Source of the DNA: Clostridia bacterium
GTDB lineage: Bacteria; Bacillota; Clostridia; UBA1212; UBA1255
Assembly: GCA_016287565.1 (NCBI GenBank)
Contig: JAEFAM010000008.1
Span: 1 to 52,084, forward strand
Reading direction: 5' to 3'
DNA: 52,084 nucleotides
Below, one piece after another: positions 16,829 through 25,209 of the stretch. Each line of letters opens with the position of its first letter. Within the stretch, counting starts at the first letter, position 1. Made by a program: the position numbers and the translations under genes. The notes under the pieces were generated by a model. That model saw nothing but the letters and a program-made list of their open reading frames with translations, did no database searches and was not told where the DNA came from.

Positions 16829-17569
16829 TTGAGCGGTAAAAACGGCGGAACGGAAGCCCGGAAGACGGGATCCGGAAAGAAGATATACTATGCCGCGCTG
16901 TTCGTCATTTTCGTTGTCCTCGGCGCGCTGGTGGCAGGAAAGACGGTGCATTCACGCCGGGTCGCCAAAGCGAGAGAAGAGGAGAATCAGGCCCTCATCG
17001 AACAATACACGCTGGAGATGGAAGAATTGTCCGAGTCCGTCAGTTCGCTGCGTGGAGAACTGGCCCAGACCGAAGACCGGTACACCGAAGTGCTGGCCCG
17101 GCTGAAGGAAACGGACAAGGATTTCTACAACGTTCTTAATATGTACAGCCGCGACATCGAAGCCGGGCGCCTTCTGGCGGGACTGACTTCGGTCTCGGGC
17201 AGCGGCGTCATCATAAAACTCGACGATTCCGGAATGGGCGGCGCGCTGGTCCACGATACGTATCTCAACGAGATCCTGAACGTGCTGAAAGAAGCGGGCG
17301 CCCAGGCCATTTCCATAAACGGGGAGCGGATAGTTACGGGCAGCGAAGTCATCTGCCTCGGTCCCAGCATCCGCGTCAACGGAGTGCGGCTTTTCGCGCC
17401 TTACCGCATCAGCGCCGTGGGAGATCCCGACGCGCTTTTAAAGGCGTACCAGGAGAGCAGGATATACAAGACCATCGTGTCACAGAATCTGCTTTACGAC
17501 GCCCAGAGATCCGACAACATTCTCATCGGCCCCTACACGGGGAAGGTGGAGCGGGTCTCCGAACAGTGA
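16829..17569 (+). CDS. DUF881 family protein (YlxW/YlxX-like), first copy
   Basis: 246 aa bitopic membrane protein. A basic N-terminus is followed by a membrane helix (IYYAALFVIFVVLGALVAG), a coiled coil (about residues 45-105), and an extracellular DUF881 domain with GSGVIIKLDDS, LNEILNVLKEAGAQAISING and YRISAVGD. A TTG at 16829 placed 8 bases after GGAGG is preferred to a GTG at 16820 that overlaps the ribosome site. DUF881 genes sit by division genes in many Gram-positives; here a paralogue follows after 24 bp. Role unknown, likely cell-envelope or division related. Confidence 0.88.
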   Translation: MSGKNGGTEARKTGSGKKIYYAALFVIFVVLGALVAGKTVHSRRVAKAREEENQALIEQYTLEMEELSESVSSLRGELAQTEDRYTEVLARLKETDKDFYNVLNMYSRDIEAGRLLAGLTSVSGSGVIIKLDDSGMGGALVHDTYLNEILNVLKEAGAQAISINGERIVTGSEVICLGPSIRVNGVRLFAPYRISAVGDPDALLKAYQESRIYKTIVSQNLLYDAQRSDNILIGPYTGKVERVSEQ

Positions 17570-17593
17570 TCCCGCAGGAAAGGAGGAGCGCAG

Positions 17594-18646
17594 GTGACAG
17601 ATCTGGACGACAAAGATTTCGATAAGATCGCGGATTCCGCCGCGGAGACCGGCAGAGAAGTTCAGGCTTCCGGCGAGAGCGCAGGAGACGCGCTCAAGGC
17701 CATCCTGGGATCGGGCAGCGAGACCGGCAATGAAAGAACTGCCGCCCCTGTTTCCGCGCCTGAAAACGTTGACGCTGCCGGAACCGAAGCGAAAGACGTT
17801 GACGCCGCCGGTACCGATGCGGACAACGGCCCTTCTCCTTCCGAGAGCATCGTTGCCGCCTGGAAGCGCAGGATATTCCAGAGCCGCGACGGCTCCTACG
17901 GCAATACGGAAGGTTACGCCCCTGCATCCTCCAGGTCCCGCACTTCCGGCGCAGTCGTAAGAAACGTGCTGCTCACGGTGCTGTGCATCGTGATAGGCAT
18001 CGTCGCCGCCCTCCAGTACAAGACCATTGCCTCCCGCAAATCCGCAGAGCCGGATTCGGAAGCCAGGATAAACGAACTCCTCAGCACCATCAACAACCTC
18101 CATTCCGAGCTGAACTCCCTGGAGGCAGAGCGAAACGAGCTGAAGAGCCGCCTGGAGATACTTGAAAGTTCCACCCAGGACGAACAGCTGGCAGCCTTAA
18201 GAGAAGAGCTAAACAGCATCAGGACCTTCGCGGGCCTGACCACCGTAAAAGGCCACGGCGTACACGTGAGAGTGGATTTCAGCGAACGCACCAACGTTAA
18301 TCTCGTCCAGACCAGGCTCCTTTTGCTGATCAACGAACTCAGAGCCAGCGGCGCCCAGGCCATCAGCATCAACGGCGTCCGCATACTGGCGATGACCGAG
18401 GTCCGGGTGGTCAACGAACAATATATTTCCGTAAGCGCCCGGCAGCTGGCGCCCCCTTACGACATATATGCCATAGGCGACGCCACGGACCTGTACAACG
18501 GCCTTAAAATGGGCGGATACGGCATCGTGGATCAGATCAACGAACTTGCCGGAGCCTCCTGCGAACTATACGTTCAGGAAGAGATAACGATCAGCGCCGC
18601 GGAAGATTCGGACATCAGGACGGACCTGCTGAAGCCTGCACAGTGA
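17594..18646 (+). CDS. DUF881 family protein, second copy with long cytoplasmic N-terminus
   Basis: 350 aa. It differs from the first copy by an acidic, Ala/Asp/Ser-rich cytoplasmic region of about 115 residues that includes a short internal repeat (DVDAAGT twice). Then come a membrane helix (VLLTVLCIVIGIVAAL), a coiled coil (about 148-205) and a DUF881 domain (GHGVHVRVD, LINELRASGAQAISING, APPYDIYAIGD). It starts at a GTG preceded by AAAGGAGGAG. The stop is one base before the start of the PLP-enzyme gene, so the genes are co-transcribed. It could form hetero-oligomers with the first copy (inference). Confidence 0.88.
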   Translation: MTDLDDKDFDKIADSAAETGREVQASGESAGDALKAILGSGSETGNERTAAPVSAPENVDAAGTEAKDVDAAGTDADNGPSPSESIVAAWKRRIFQSRDGSYGNTEGYAPASSRSRTSGAVVRNVLLTVLCIVIGIVAALQYKTIASRKSAEPDSEARINELLSTINNLHSELNSLEAERNELKSRLEILESSTQDEQLAALREELNSIRTFAGLTTVKGHGVHVRVDFSERTNVNLVQTRLLLLINELRASGAQAISINGVRILAMTEVRVVNEQYISVSARQLAPPYDIYAIGDATDLYNGLKMGGYGIVDQINELAGASCELYVQEEITISAAEDSDIRTDLLKPAQ

Positions 18647-18647
18647 T

Positions 18648-19925
18648 ATGGATAACGACATTTACGAACTTATAAAAATGACATACGGAGTTTCGGACGA
18701 GGCGCTCAGGCTCGCGGAAGAATGCGAGCGGGACGTGAGGCCGGTCTTCGACGAGATCGACCGGGTCAGGGACTTCAATCAGCTTAAAGTGCTGCTGGCC
18801 ATGCAGAAAAACGGTCTCCAGGAGAGGCATTTCAACTTTGCCACCGGCTACGGATATTCCGATATAGGCAGAGACGTGCTTGACCGGATCTATGCCGATG
18901 CGTTCGGGTGCGAAGACGCGCTGGTTAGGAGCCAGTTCATATCCGGGACCCATACGTTGTCCGTGACGCTGTTCGGATTGTTGAGGCCCGGGGACACGGT
19001 GGTTTCCGTTACGGGGAAGCCCTACGACACGCTGGAAGAAGTGCTGGGGATCAGAGGCGAAGCGGGCGACGGTTCCCTCAGGGATTTCGGCATCAGGTAC
19101 GCCCAGGTGGATCTTCTGGAAGATGGCAGCCCGGACTACGAAGGCATCGCCGCCGCTGTAAAGGGAGCGAAACTTGCGATCATGCAGCGGTCAAGAGGCT
19201 ACAGCTCCAGAGACGCCATCAGCGTGGAGACTCTCGGCAGGATCGCCGCCGTCGTCAGGGAGTCCAGCCCCGATACGGTTACGATGTGCGACAACTGCTA
19301 CGGCGAATTCGTTGACACGGTCGAGCCCGTCAACGCAGGCGTGGACATTATGGCCGGGTCCCTCATAAAGAATCCCGGAGGCGGCCTTGCCCTCACCGGA
19401 GGGTACATCGCCGGCAGGGCGGAACTGGTGAGGAAATGCGCCAACCGCCTGACCGCTCCCGGACTGGGGAAGCACGTGGGCTCTTCGCTGGGCACTCCCA
19501 GAAATATGATACAGGGGTTCTATATGGCGCCCCATATCGTGGCGGAAAGCCTGAAAGGCGCCGTGTTCACGGCCAGGCTGCTTGACCGGATGGGATTCGA
19601 CACGTCTCCCGCATACGACGCGAAACGGTCCGACATCGTGCAGACGGTGACCTTCGGAGATCCGGAGAAATTGTCCGCGTTCTGCCGCATGATCCAGAAA
19701 GCCGCTCCCGTTGACTCGGACGCGGTGCCCGTGGCGGACGACATGCCGGGATACGAGGCGAAAGTGATAATGGCTGCGGGCAATTTCGTGCAGGGCGCTT
19801 CCATCGAACTCAGCGCCGACGGGCCCATGATCCCGCCTTACCGGGCTTTCATGCAGGGAGGACTCACGTATTTTAATATAAAATTGGGGGCAATACTTGC
19901 GTCGGACGCCCTAGCCAAACTATAA
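18648..19925 (+). CDS. Methionine gamma-lyase family PLP enzyme (COG4100, 'aluminium resistance protein')
   Basis: 425 aa, cytoplasmic, fold-type I aminotransferase-like. HFNFATGYGYSDIGRD near residue 62 and SQFISGTHTLSVTLFGLLRPGD near 102 are signatures of this group. The probable PLP lysine is in AGSLIKNPGGGLALTGGY. The true substrate of this family is uncertain; the names come from weak homology to Cys/Met metabolism enzymes and from an aluminium-tolerance screen. It begins one base after the second DUF881 gene and lacks a strong separate ribosome site, so coupling is likely. Confidence 0.88.
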   Translation: MDNDIYELIKMTYGVSDEALRLAEECERDVRPVFDEIDRVRDFNQLKVLLAMQKNGLQERHFNFATGYGYSDIGRDVLDRIYADAFGCEDALVRSQFISGTHTLSVTLFGLLRPGDTVVSVTGKPYDTLEEVLGIRGEAGDGSLRDFGIRYAQVDLLEDGSPDYEGIAAAVKGAKLAIMQRSRGYSSRDAISVETLGRIAAVVRESSPDTVTMCDNCYGEFVDTVEPVNAGVDIMAGSLIKNPGGGLALTGGYIAGRAELVRKCANRLTAPGLGKHVGSSLGTPRNMIQGFYMAPHIVAESLKGAVFTARLLDRMGFDTSPAYDAKRSDIVQTVTFGDPEKLSAFCRMIQKAAPVDSDAVPVADDMPGYEAKVIMAAGNFVQGASIELSADGPMIPPYRAFMQGGLTYFNIKLGAILASDALAKL

Positions 19926-19984
19926 TATAGACGCAGACCGTTCTCGCGGCGCGCAGCTGCCGACATTTTACAAAAGAGGAAACC

Positions 19985-22066
19985 ATGGAGAAGCACGACG
20001 ATCAGAAAAAGAAAGGCGAAGTAAGGCTCGTTAAGGTCAATTCCGCAGGGGAGGATAGCAGGCGTTTCGACGCGTACGGATACGAGATACCGCCTGAAAA
20101 AAGAGAACGCCCCGCGGCTTCGGCTTCTGCCGGGAACGCCGGGACTGTTGAAGATCATATTTCCGACGGCAGCGATGCCGGTTTCGAAGAAAGACCCTCC
20201 AGAAAATATACGTACAACGCCGATATAAGAGCCGCCATTGAGAGCGGCGCGCACCGCAGAAAGGCGGACGAATTCGACGAAAGAACTTCCGGCAGCACTG
20301 CCGTAAGAGATAACGGCGCGTCCGAAAGGCGTCAATATTCCGGCGAGCGTTCCGGCACCGGCGCTTCAGGCAGCGGCGCCGGCGGCACCAACGGCAGCGG
20401 CAGCAGCGGCTCCGAGAGGAGAAAAACTCCCTCCCGTACGAGCCACGTGGCTTCCGTAAGATCCGAAAACGGCGAGAAGTCCGGCGAAGGCAGGAAGAGC
20501 GCCTCCGGGGCTTCCGGCTCCGGCACGAGATCAGGCTCCGGGTCTTCCGGAAAGGCCGTCCGCAAGAATACGGACAACGCAGCGGCTAAAAAGAAGACCG
20601 CTTCCAAAAAAGCCGAAAGCGAAAGGGCCAGAAAGAAGCGGGAGAAAGAAGCCAAAAAGGAAGCTGAAAGGCAGGAGGCGGAGCGCCTCAGAGAAGAAGA
20701 GGAAAACAGGGAACTCACTCCTACCGAAAAGCGCAAACTGATCGTCAGGCAAAAACGCAGGGATACCGTAGCCGGCATATTCAAGGTGCTGGCGGTGATC
20801 CTGATAATCGGACTCATAATCGCCCTCATCGCCGTAAGCTCCAAAAAAGGCGACGATATCAACACACAGTATCTCTCTTCAGGCTATATCGAAGACGCCG
20901 CATCCGGAAAGCTGTCCTTCATACGGACGGAAACGCCGGTGTATTCGTCCTTTTCCGGCGTGTTCGTGCCGGACGTCAATGAAGGCGACCGGGTCTCTAA
21001 GAACGCCGTCATCGGCCACGTGGTAAAAGCCGAATATTCCGACACTCTTAAAGAGCTCAAAGACGTGGAGAGCAGGATCTCCGCCGCCCTGAAAGCGTCC
21101 TCTTATATTGACGCCTCCAAGAGCGGAGAGATGCTGTCGCTGGAAAACGCCATCGAAAACAGGATCGACGACCTTGCCGCTCTGGCCATGTCCGGGGGAT
21201 TGACCGGTTACGACAATATTTTCTCTGAGCTGAGCGACCTGTTTTCGCGGAAGAACGAGCTGGAGATGAGCGCCGAAAGTTCCGACACCTACATCACCGG
21301 CCTTCAGAGGGAGCGCAATTCCATCCTCAACAGAATATCTTCATATATGTACGAGATCCACGCCTCCGAGTCCGGCATCGTATCGTTCCGCACCGACGGC
21401 ATGGAAGGGCGCGTCAGCGAGATCAAAAAGGCGCTGGCTTCCAGGATCGAGGCCACCAATTTCACCTCCGTGCAGTCCAGCACCCTGAGCTCCGCCGAAT
21501 ACGAATCTTTTGCCCTTCCCGCATCCGAAATAACCAATTCCTCCGGCCAGTCCGTGAGCAACGGCTCCATCGTTGCCCGCATCGCCACGGAGAACAGCTA
21601 TTACGTCACTATGGAAGTTGAAGATCCCGAATCGCACAGGATATTCCAGGGCAACAAGGCCGAGATATACGTGAACGGCGACAATCTGCTTTTCGAGGCG
21701 GACACGGAGGGCGTTTTCTACTACGGCAATAAGGCGGTGGCCGTGTTCAGAGTCTCCAGGTCCCTTGACAGCACCGTGTCCCTGCGCTCCGAGGAAGGCA
21801 GGATCATATTCAGCCACGTGGAAGGATTCAAGGTGCCGCTCCGGGCGCTTACGGACTGGGACAGCGCGGGAGTGACCGCGAGGATCACGCTGATACGCTC
21901 CGGTTACGTGCGCTACGCCTACGTCAACGTGCTGGGCGCCGACAGCGACTATGCCATCGTCAACAGCCGTTCCACGCTCGACGACGGTTCCGGATATTAC
22001 GTGAGGGAAAACGACGAATACGTTGTCAACTTCGACAAGGTCTACGAGGGACAGGCGGTGGGATGA
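19985..22066 (+). CDS. HlyD-like membrane protein with long low-complexity cytoplasmic region
   Basis: 693 aa. The first about 255 residues are polar and low-complexity: Ser/Gly-rich around 120-200, then a Lys/Glu/Ala helix around 200-250. One membrane helix (FKVLAVILIIGLIIALIAV) follows. The extracellular part resembles an HlyD/membrane-fusion adaptor: a lipoyl-like strand set (YSSFSGVFVPDVNEGDRVS), a coiled coil of about 100 residues (SDTLKELKDVESRISAALKA onward), and a second lipoyl half. HlyD-like genes next to yggS-sepF recur in Clostridia (family knowledge). No transporter partner is nearby, so a structural envelope or division role is as likely as efflux. The stop overlaps the yggS start. 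Confidence 0.8.
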   Translation: MEKHDDQKKKGEVRLVKVNSAGEDSRRFDAYGYEIPPEKRERPAASASAGNAGTVEDHISDGSDAGFEERPSRKYTYNADIRAAIESGAHRRKADEFDERTSGSTAVRDNGASERRQYSGERSGTGASGSGAGGTNGSGSSGSERRKTPSRTSHVASVRSENGEKSGEGRKSASGASGSGTRSGSGSSGKAVRKNTDNAAAKKKTASKKAESERARKKREKEAKKEAERQEAERLREEEENRELTPTEKRKLIVRQKRRDTVAGIFKVLAVILIIGLIIALIAVSSKKGDDINTQYLSSGYIEDAASGKLSFIRTETPVYSSFSGVFVPDVNEGDRVSKNAVIGHVVKAEYSDTLKELKDVESRISAALKASSYIDASKSGEMLSLENAIENRIDDLAALAMSGGLTGYDNIFSELSDLFSRKNELEMSAESSDTYITGLQRERNSILNRISSYMYEIHASESGIVSFRTDGMEGRVSEIKKALASRIEATNFTSVQSSTLSSAEYESFALPASEITNSSGQSVSNGSIVARIATENSYYVTMEVEDPESHRIFQGNKAEIYVNGDNLLFEADTEGVFYYGNKAVAVFRVSRSLDSTVSLRSEEGRIIFSHVEGFKVPLRALTDWDSAGVTARITLIRSGYVRYAYVNVLGADSDYAIVNSRSTLDDGSGYYVRENDEYVVNFDKVYEGQAVG

Positions 22067-22767
22067 TGAGCATTGCCGGAAACCTGAAAGAAGTAAACGA
22101 AGAGATCCGCAGAGCCCTGGATGAATCCGGAAGGACCGGCGAAGTGACGCTGGTAGCCGTGACGAAATATTCCGGCCCGGAAGAAGTGCTGGAAGCGGCC
22201 GCGGCGGGGCAGACGGAATTTGCCGAGAACCGCGTACAGATGCTCGTGGAAAAGTGGAAGGCCTTCGACGAGATGCGGGAGCAGGGGAGAGCGCTTCCGG
22301 AAATGAACTGGCACCTTATAGGGCACCTCCAGACCAATAAAGTGAAATATATAATCGGCAAGGTAAAGCTGATCCACTCGGTGGACAGTTTGAAGCTGGC
22401 CTCGGAGATATCGAAGCAGAGCGTAAAAGCCGGCGTCGTCACCCATATATTGATCGAGGTCAACGTTTCGGGAGAGGAGAGCAAGTCCGGCGTCGCCCCG
22501 TCGGAGGCGGAAGATATTGCCCGTCAATGCGCCGCGCTTCCCGGCATTTCGGTGGACGGCCTGATGACGATGGCCCCGAAAGACGCCCCTGAACAGGAGC
22601 TCACGGAAATTTTTTCACAACTTTACAAATTATTTGTTGACATAAAAAATAAAAACATATATAATTGCTCTAACCCTACCCTTTCGATGGGTATGAGCGC
22701 GGATTTTTCTGCCGCGGTGAAGTGCGGTTCGAATATGGTTCGCGTAGGTCACCGGATTTTCTCTTAA
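22063..22767 (+). CDS. yggS: YggS family pyridoxal phosphate homeostasis protein
   Basis: 234 aa, cytoplasmic, single TIM-barrel PLP-binding protein. The PLP lysine is in LVAVTKYSG; FAENRVQ, NWHLIGHLQTNK and LSMGMSADF are family signatures. It helps keep free PLP and amino-acid pools balanced and is regularly beside sepF in Gram-positives. Starts at 22063 (ATGA overlap with the HlyD-like gene) or 22066. The stretch 22610-22675 is far more AT-rich than its surroundings and carries a perfect promoter for sepF while still coding for normal YggS sequence. Confidence 0.95.
   Translation: MMSIAGNLKEVNEEIRRALDESGRTGEVTLVAVTKYSGPEEVLEAAAAGQTEFAENRVQMLVEKWKAFDEMREQGRALPEMNWHLIGHLQTNKVKYIIGKVKLIHSVDSLKLASEISKQSVKAGVVTHILIEVNVSGEESKSGVAPSEAEDIARQCAALPGISVDGLMTMAPKDAPEQELTEIFSQLYKLFVDIKNKNIYNCSNPTLSMGMSADFSAAVKCGSNMVRVGHRIFS
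22637..22665 (+). promoter_or_regulatory. Internal sigma-A promoter within yggS, for sepF
   Basis: TTGACA (22637-22642) and TATAAT (22660-22665) with a 17-bp spacer, both perfect, inside the 3' part of yggS. The next start codon is sepF at 22832, giving a leader of about 160 nt. Confidence 0.75.
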
Positions 22768-22831
22768 AAGGAAAAACGGGTGGCCCTTACAAAAGACTTT
22801 TGATTTACGGAAGATAAAGGAGGCTATTTTA

Positions 22832-23416
22832 ATGGCAGAAGTTTTCTCACGCTTCAAGAATTTCCTTGGTTTCGGTAGCGGAAATACCGCTCAGGACGTC
22901 GAAGAGTACTACGATGAAGATGCAGAACAGGCAGCCAGCTTTGCGGATTCCGAAGACGAGTATACCGTCATCACGAAGGACCGTTACAACAAGGTGAATG
23001 CCGTTTCCAATTCCGCTTCAGGCGCTCCCCGTCAGAGCACCCGCGAGGCCGCGGCCGAAAAGCATACCGAGCGCACCGAAAGATCCACCCAGTCCGGCGA
23101 AAAGTCGGCCAAGGTCATCAGCATGGGCGTTAATTCCAACCTTCGTGTAGTGCTGTCCAAGCCCTCTGCTTTCGAGAACTGCGAAGCCATCTGCTCCCAC
23201 CTTCGCGGACAGATGACCGTCGTGCTCAACCTCGAGTTCGTTCCCGAGGCAGGCGACCGCCGCAGGATCTTCGACTTCGTTTCCGGCTGCTGCTACGCCC
23301 TCGACTGCAGCATCCAGCGTGTCTCCGAGCTGATCTACGTTATCGCTCCTTCCAACGTGGACGTGCTGGCAGAAGTTACCGAGGACGAAGAAGAGCCCGC
23401 ATACTCCGCGTTCTGA
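22832..23416 (+). CDS. sepF: Cell division protein SepF
   Basis: 194 aa. SepF binds FtsZ polymers, shapes the division septum and tethers FtsZ to the membrane. The N-terminal amphipathic membrane-targeting helix (AEVFSRFKNFLGFG) is visible. An acidic then Ser/Lys/Glu-rich linker (about 20-95) follows, and the C-terminal core (LRVVLSKPSAFENCEAICSH, RRIFDFVSGCCYAL, VIAPSNVDV) matches the polymerising domain. The RBS AAAGGAGG precedes the ATG. It can be made from the cluster transcript and from the promoter inside yggS. Confidence 0.96.
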   Translation: MAEVFSRFKNFLGFGSGNTAQDVEEYYDEDAEQAASFADSEDEYTVITKDRYNKVNAVSNSASGAPRQSTREAAAEKHTERTERSTQSGEKSAKVISMGVNSNLRVVLSKPSAFENCEAICSHLRGQMTVVLNLEFVPEAGDRRRIFDFVSGCCYALDCSIQRVSELIYVIAPSNVDVLAEVTEDEEEPAYSAF

Positions 23417-23457
23417 TCATAATCCTGAAGGTTTGCGCACTTTTTCAGACTATCTCC

Positions 23458-23482
23458 GGCATCCGCCGTTTCCGCGGATGCC
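23458..23482. other. Perfect 9-bp hairpin downstream of sepF
   Basis: GGCATCCGC and GCGGATGCC pair fully around a 7-nt loop. It is followed by TGTCTGTCTGTATA, not a U tract, so it may be a processing or partial-termination element between sepF and the next membrane-protein gene. Confidence 0.5.
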
Positions 23483-23508
23483 TGTCTGTCTGTATATCGT
23501 GAGGGTCA

Positions 23509-23865
23509 ATGGGACATATGAAAAAGAATGATATCGTCAAACTGATCGTCGCGGCCGCAATATTCTTTGCCGTCGGTTTCGCGGGACTCGGGATCGCCAG
23601 ACTGATCGCCGGGCCCGAGATCTACAAAGAGATATTCAGACTTGTCGTCCTCACCGTATGCGCCTTCGTTTCCGGATTCCTTTCGCTTATGGCGGTAAAA
23701 AAAGCCGGGCCGTGTCTTATAGCGGCGCTGGTGTGCGACGCCGCAGTGTACCTCATCGCGGTGGAGCTGTCGGCGAAAGTGCTTCTCTGGAATCTGCTCT
23801 ACGTGTTCAGCAGCCTCATAGGGCTCATGATCGCCTACATCGTCCTGACGCACAAGAAAGCGTAG
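23509..23865 (+). CDS. Small four-helix membrane protein
   Basis: 118 aa, no family recognised with confidence. Four hydrophobic segments occupy most of the protein (about residues 10-32, 45-66, 70-90, 93-113), with a short basic start (HMKKND) and a basic end (HKKA). A start at 23509 follows GAGGG very closely; ATG 23518 is an alternative. Downstream of sepF and separated from it by a hairpin; a bidirectional terminator follows. Length and topology resemble small TIGR04086-like membrane proteins, but I could not confirm this. Confidence 0.65.
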   Translation: MGHMKKNDIVKLIVAAAIFFAVGFAGLGIARLIAGPEIYKEIFRLVVLTVCAFVSGFLSLMAVKKAGPCLIAALVCDAAVYLIAVELSAKVLLWNLLYVFSSLIGLMIAYIVLTHKKA

Positions 23866-23913
23866 CAGGGACAGTTCAAACAGTCTTACCGTTCTCCCGA
23901 ATGAATGAATGAT

Positions 23914-23954
23914 AAAAAATGGCGGCTCCGTCTCGGCGGGGTCGTCATTTTTTT
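23914..23954. terminator. Bidirectional rho-independent terminator
   Basis: A run of six A, then TGGCGGCTCCG, pairs with CGGGGTCGTCA and a run of seven T (two G-U pairs) around a 6-nt loop. A and T tracts on both sides let it serve both the sepF-side transcript and the convergent oxidoreductase gene. Confidence 0.85.
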
Positions 23955-24016
23955 ACTGAATGTCTCAGCCTGCCGCCGCTTACGATCAGCGACCGGCCTT
24001 CAGCCTTGCCGTGCTC

Positions 24017-25072
24017 TCAGATCCTGCATTTGATGCTTCGGTGTTCTTCCGCAGACCTGAACATGAGGTCGACCACCTGCATCAGCCTGATCTCTTCTTC
24101 GGGAGTAACTATGAGCGTCGCTTCGCCGCGGATGGAGGCGGCAACGTTCTTATAGAAGTCGCACCAGTCGGTGTGCACTTCGGGGAGGGGAAGCTCTCTG
24201 GTGGTCTCTCTGGGGCGCGGAGCCATCGTCCTGGTGGGTCCGGCCTCGGTATACACGATCTCGGCGGTCCAGCCCAGATCCTTGTCGTCCGCCAGTTCCA
24301 CCATTTTTCCGCTGCAGGCCCAGTCGTACACTACGGCGGTGCCGTCGGTGAGGCTCATGTGCCAGCGGGGCTGGGGCACGAAGCAGTTGGTGGAGACTTC
24401 GATCATTGCCCAGAGGCCGTCTTCGAATTTAATGTACAGCTTGCAGTTGTCGTCGACGCCCTCGGAATAGACTTCGAACAGTTCCGCCTTGACCTCCACC
24501 ACCGGATTTTTGTCCATCCACATCAACTGGTCGAGGAGATGGATGCCCCAGTCCAGCAGCATGCCGCCGCCGTTTTCCCTGCGGCCTCTCCAGCCGGAGA
24601 GCACCCGCTTGGAGCCCTGTACGCGGCTCTCGACGAAGTAGGGCGTGCCCAGCCGCTTCGTATCGTATATGTTCTTGATAATTACGTAATCTCTGTCCCA
24701 GCGCCTGTTCTGATGCACGGTGAACAGTTTGCCCGTGCGGCGGGACACTTCCAACACTTCCATCAGCTCGGCGGTGTTCAGCATAACCGGCTTTTCGCAG
24801 ACTACGTGTTTTCCGGCTTCCAGCGCGGCAATGGATATGGGCTTGTGGAAATTGTTGGGCGTTGCCACCAGCACCAGCTGTATCTCTTCGTCCGCCAGCA
24901 GCGCCTCCCTGGTGGGGTACACGGTCAATCCGTTTTCCCTTGCCACCTGGCAGCGTTCCGGCAGCAGATCGTAAATGCCTTTAACTTCAATGCAGTCGAT
25001 ACGGTCCCGGATGTTCTGGTAATGGTAGTGGCCCATGCCTCCGAAACCTATGATACCCATTTTAATGCTCAT
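24017..25072 (-). CDS. Gfo/Idh/MocA family NAD(P)-dependent oxidoreductase
   Basis: 351 aa, cytoplasmic. The N-terminal Rossmann fold starts at once (KMGIIGFGGMGHYHYQN); the EKP motif (HVVCEKPVMLN) near residue 95 carries the catalytic lysine region; WDRDYVIIKN and DWGIHLLDQLMW are typical of the C-terminal domain, with the DxxxH element present. It probably oxidises or epimerises a sugar or inositol. The start at 25072 lies 6 bases after AGGAGG; two upstream in-frame ATG codons lack proper spacing. No sugar genes are adjacent, though a binding-protein importer (1-3.3 kb) and a TIM-barrel isomerase (10.7 kb) lie in the window. Confidence 0.92.
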   Translation of the reverse strand: MSIKMGIIGFGGMGHYHYQNIRDRIDCIEVKGIYDLLPERCQVARENGLTVYPTREALLADEEIQLVLVATPNNFHKPISIAALEAGKHVVCEKPVMLNTAELMEVLEVSRRTGKLFTVHQNRRWDRDYVIIKNIYDTKRLGTPYFVESRVQGSKRVLSGWRGRRENGGGMLLDWGIHLLDQLMWMDKNPVVEVKAELFEVYSEGVDDNCKLYIKFEDGLWAMIEVSTNCFVPQPRWHMSLTDGTAVVYDWACSGKMVELADDKDLGWTAEIVYTEAGPTRTMAPRPRETTRELPLPEVHTDWCDFYKNVAASIRGEATLIVTPEEEIRLMQVVDLMFRSAEEHRSIKCRI

Positions 25073-25209
25073 ACGCATCCTCCTGTGACGCACGCAATAT
25101 ATAGCGGCGGGCGTCGTTTAAGACGGAAATAGAATACAACATATTGACCCGATTTGCAAGCCGTTTTTGACCGGCGGCGAACAATATTTTTTGCTCCCGG
25201 CGAACTCTG

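Noticed and set aside
23458-23482. Rho-independent terminator after sepF
   Set aside because: The hairpin is perfect, but the following bases are TGTCTGTCTG rather than a U tract. It is recorded as a hairpin only.
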